Shown in pieces: positions 63,028 to 64,000 of a DNA stretch of 64,000 nucleotides; the first letter of the stretch is position 1, and each line of letters begins with the position of its first letter. The position numbers were made by a program, and so were the translations under genes. Source of the stretch: 40-80 sp964503665 (GTDB taxonomy: Bacteria > Bacteroidota > Bacteroidia > Flavobacteriales_D > Crocinitomicaceae); assembly GCA_964503665.1 (NCBI GenBank), contig CAZDAR010000001.1:123305-187304 (forward strand), read 5' to 3'. A model generated the notes under the pieces. It ran no database searches, was not told where the DNA came from, and saw only the letters and a program-made list of their open reading frames with translations.

Positions 63028-64000
63028 TTACTTTATTTGGGTTAAAAATTTCTTTGTTATCATTAATTTTATCGTCTCCTACAACAAATAAAAACATTAC
63101 CTCTCCATAATCAAAAGCATATCCCGTTAATTTCCCTTCAAATCCCATATTATCTAGAGGTCTATTCATGTACTTTGTTAGAGATTCATTGTTTCTCACT
63201 ACAGCATTTTTATATTTTTCTTGCATAACTTCTAGTTCGATTACTAATCCTTGTTTATGCCCTTCCTCATAATTTTTAGATGCTGCTCTTTCACTTAAAA
63301 AGTGTCCTAATAAAGCTGATTGAAGTTCTGGATAATTAGCTATTGCTTCAAAATCAGCCATGTCCACCATATCTGCAGTAGCGTTTTTTTCGGATTTTTC
63401 AGTTCTAAAAGAATCAAATAATACGTCATCTACTCCAGTAGAATTTATTTTAGCTATTTCAGAGGATGAGGAAGCCATAACATCTACTACCTCTAGCTTA
63501 TTTCCATTATTATCGACCCCTACAGTAACAGCAAAAACAACTTTTCTTAATGTCATGCTGATATTATCAGAGGAGTTTACGTTAGGAATAGGTGTTTCTA
63601 TAATTTCAGAAGGATTAAAGATATTAGGAATTCTTAAAATTGTTGTTGTTACAACTAGCATTCCGTTTGGATTTTTTGAAAATTCTAATCCCGTTCTTGC
63701 CGAAAGCAGATTTATAAACTCATCTGAATTAGTTCCGCAAACGTATAATTCTAGACCCTCTAACTCCTTAAACTTAATAACACTATTCATAGCAAAAGAA
63801 TAAGATGAATTACTAGAAAAATTATCCGCTAACGGATCCACAGCAAAAAACCTGCCTAATCGTGGGTCATGCATACGATAGGTATAATTATACGAGTTTC
63901 CACGCCCCTTAATCTCATCATCACGCTCCATCGAGTTAAATCCAAAACGATAACTACTATCACTATTAAAATTTCTACCACTCAAAGTCACACCAAAAGG
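63005..64000 (-). CDS. RHS-repeat protein, C-terminal part with variable tip (5' end outside window)
   Basis: The frame is open to the right edge, so the start lies beyond 64000. From the edge inwards it reads the RHS core: FGVTLSGRNF, SSYRFGFNSMERDDEIKG, GNSYNYTYRMHDPRLGRFF and the core end AVDPLADNF. This is followed by a variable tip of about 250 residues. The tip has ADMVDMADF, then LGHFLSERAASKN (H at 63302-63304, E at 63290-63292) and EEGHKQGLVIELEV, resembling a metal-site H-x3-E...H-x6-E in RHS-associated domains. I cannot name the toxin; the tip is a candidate metal-dependent enzyme. Confidence 0.8.
   Translation of the reverse strand, partial: PFGVTLSGRNFNSDSSYRFGFNSMERDDEIKGRGNSYNYTYRMHDPRLGRFFAVDPLADNFSSNSSYSFAMNSVIKFKELEGLELYVCGTNSDEFINLLSARTGLEFSKNPNGMLVVTTTILRIPNIFNPSEIIETPIPNVNSSDNISMTLRKVVFAVTVGVDNNGNKLEVVDVMASSSSEIAKINSTGVDDVLFDSFRTEKSEKNATADMVDMADFEAIANYPELQSALLGHFLSERAASKNYEEGHKQGLVIELEVMQEKYKNAVVRNNESLTKYMNRPLDNMGFEGKLTGYAFDYGEVMFLFVVGDDKINDNKEIFNPNKVNGAIEVK

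Noticed and set aside
1..64000. tRNA, rRNA, CRISPR or complete IS elements
   Set aside because: I found no cloverleaf T-loop signatures, repeat-spacer arrays or transposase genes by reading; a tool search would be needed to exclude divergent cases.

Overview
The window looks like chromosomal DNA of a Bacteroidetes bacterium, most likely order Flavobacteriales (Crocinitomicaceae/Fluviicola-like by inference). The DNA is AT-rich. Many genes are preceded by the Bacteroidetes -7 promoter element TAnnTTTG rather than a TATAAT box. There is a gliding-motility type C-terminal domain used for type IX secretion, a TonB-dependent receptor with a carboxypeptidase-like repeat, an exonuclease-DnaE fusion, and an RHS protein of the Bacteroidetes kind. 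I saw no tRNA, rRNA, CRISPR array or complete insertion sequence.

Layout. 1-13.1 kb is mostly + strand housekeeping: the end of rimM, trmN6, a lytic transglycosylase, miaA, an ABC transporter pair, a thioredoxin-like lipid/redox protein, dnaX (split by a -1 frameshift at ten A), ribBA, a LolD-like ATPase and a TIGR02757 protein, with DoxX and OsmC genes on the minus strand. 13.1-25.2 kb is minus strand: tatA, a CPA2 antiporter with regulatory domains, a LexA-like HTH regulator, YihY and Mpo1-like membrane proteins, dnaE and a TonB-dependent receptor. 25.3-33.5 kb is a tight + strand operon: MarR regulator, crtI, crtB, SRPBCC, crtZ, lycopene cyclase, lipocalin, photolyase, TIGR01777 and a UbiA-like protein. 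Together these would make a hydroxylated cyclic carotenoid (zeaxanthin-like, by inference) and repair UV damage, with expression set by the MarR protein acting at a divergent promoter region.

33.5-50.4 kb is again mainly minus strand: a large FN3-rich adhesin-like protein with a type IX sorting domain, an Omp85 protein, MlaF/MlaE lipid transport, aroB, a serine palmitoyltransferase-like enzyme, phosphohexomutase, a two-domain glycosyltransferase, ridA, MscS, a cupin and a beta-barrel protein. Two very small lipoproteins on the + strand sit between these. 50.6-58.6 kb carries mdh, a THUMP methyltransferase, a membrane MutS-like protein and prmC on the + strand and a patatin-barrel protein on the minus strand. 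58.6-61.8 kb has a GT-C-like membrane protein, a DUF3127 protein with an SSB-like tail and a flavin reductase.

61.9-64 kb is the accessory end of the window: the C-terminal tip of an RHS polymorphic-toxin-type gene that runs off the right edge, an overlapping small secreted-protein gene that may be its immunity partner, and a truncated RHS remnant downstream. The strongest points for a second look are the dnaX frameshift, the RHS tip locus, the carotenoid/photolyase operon with its shared regulatory region, and the DUF3127 protein ending in DDDLPF.
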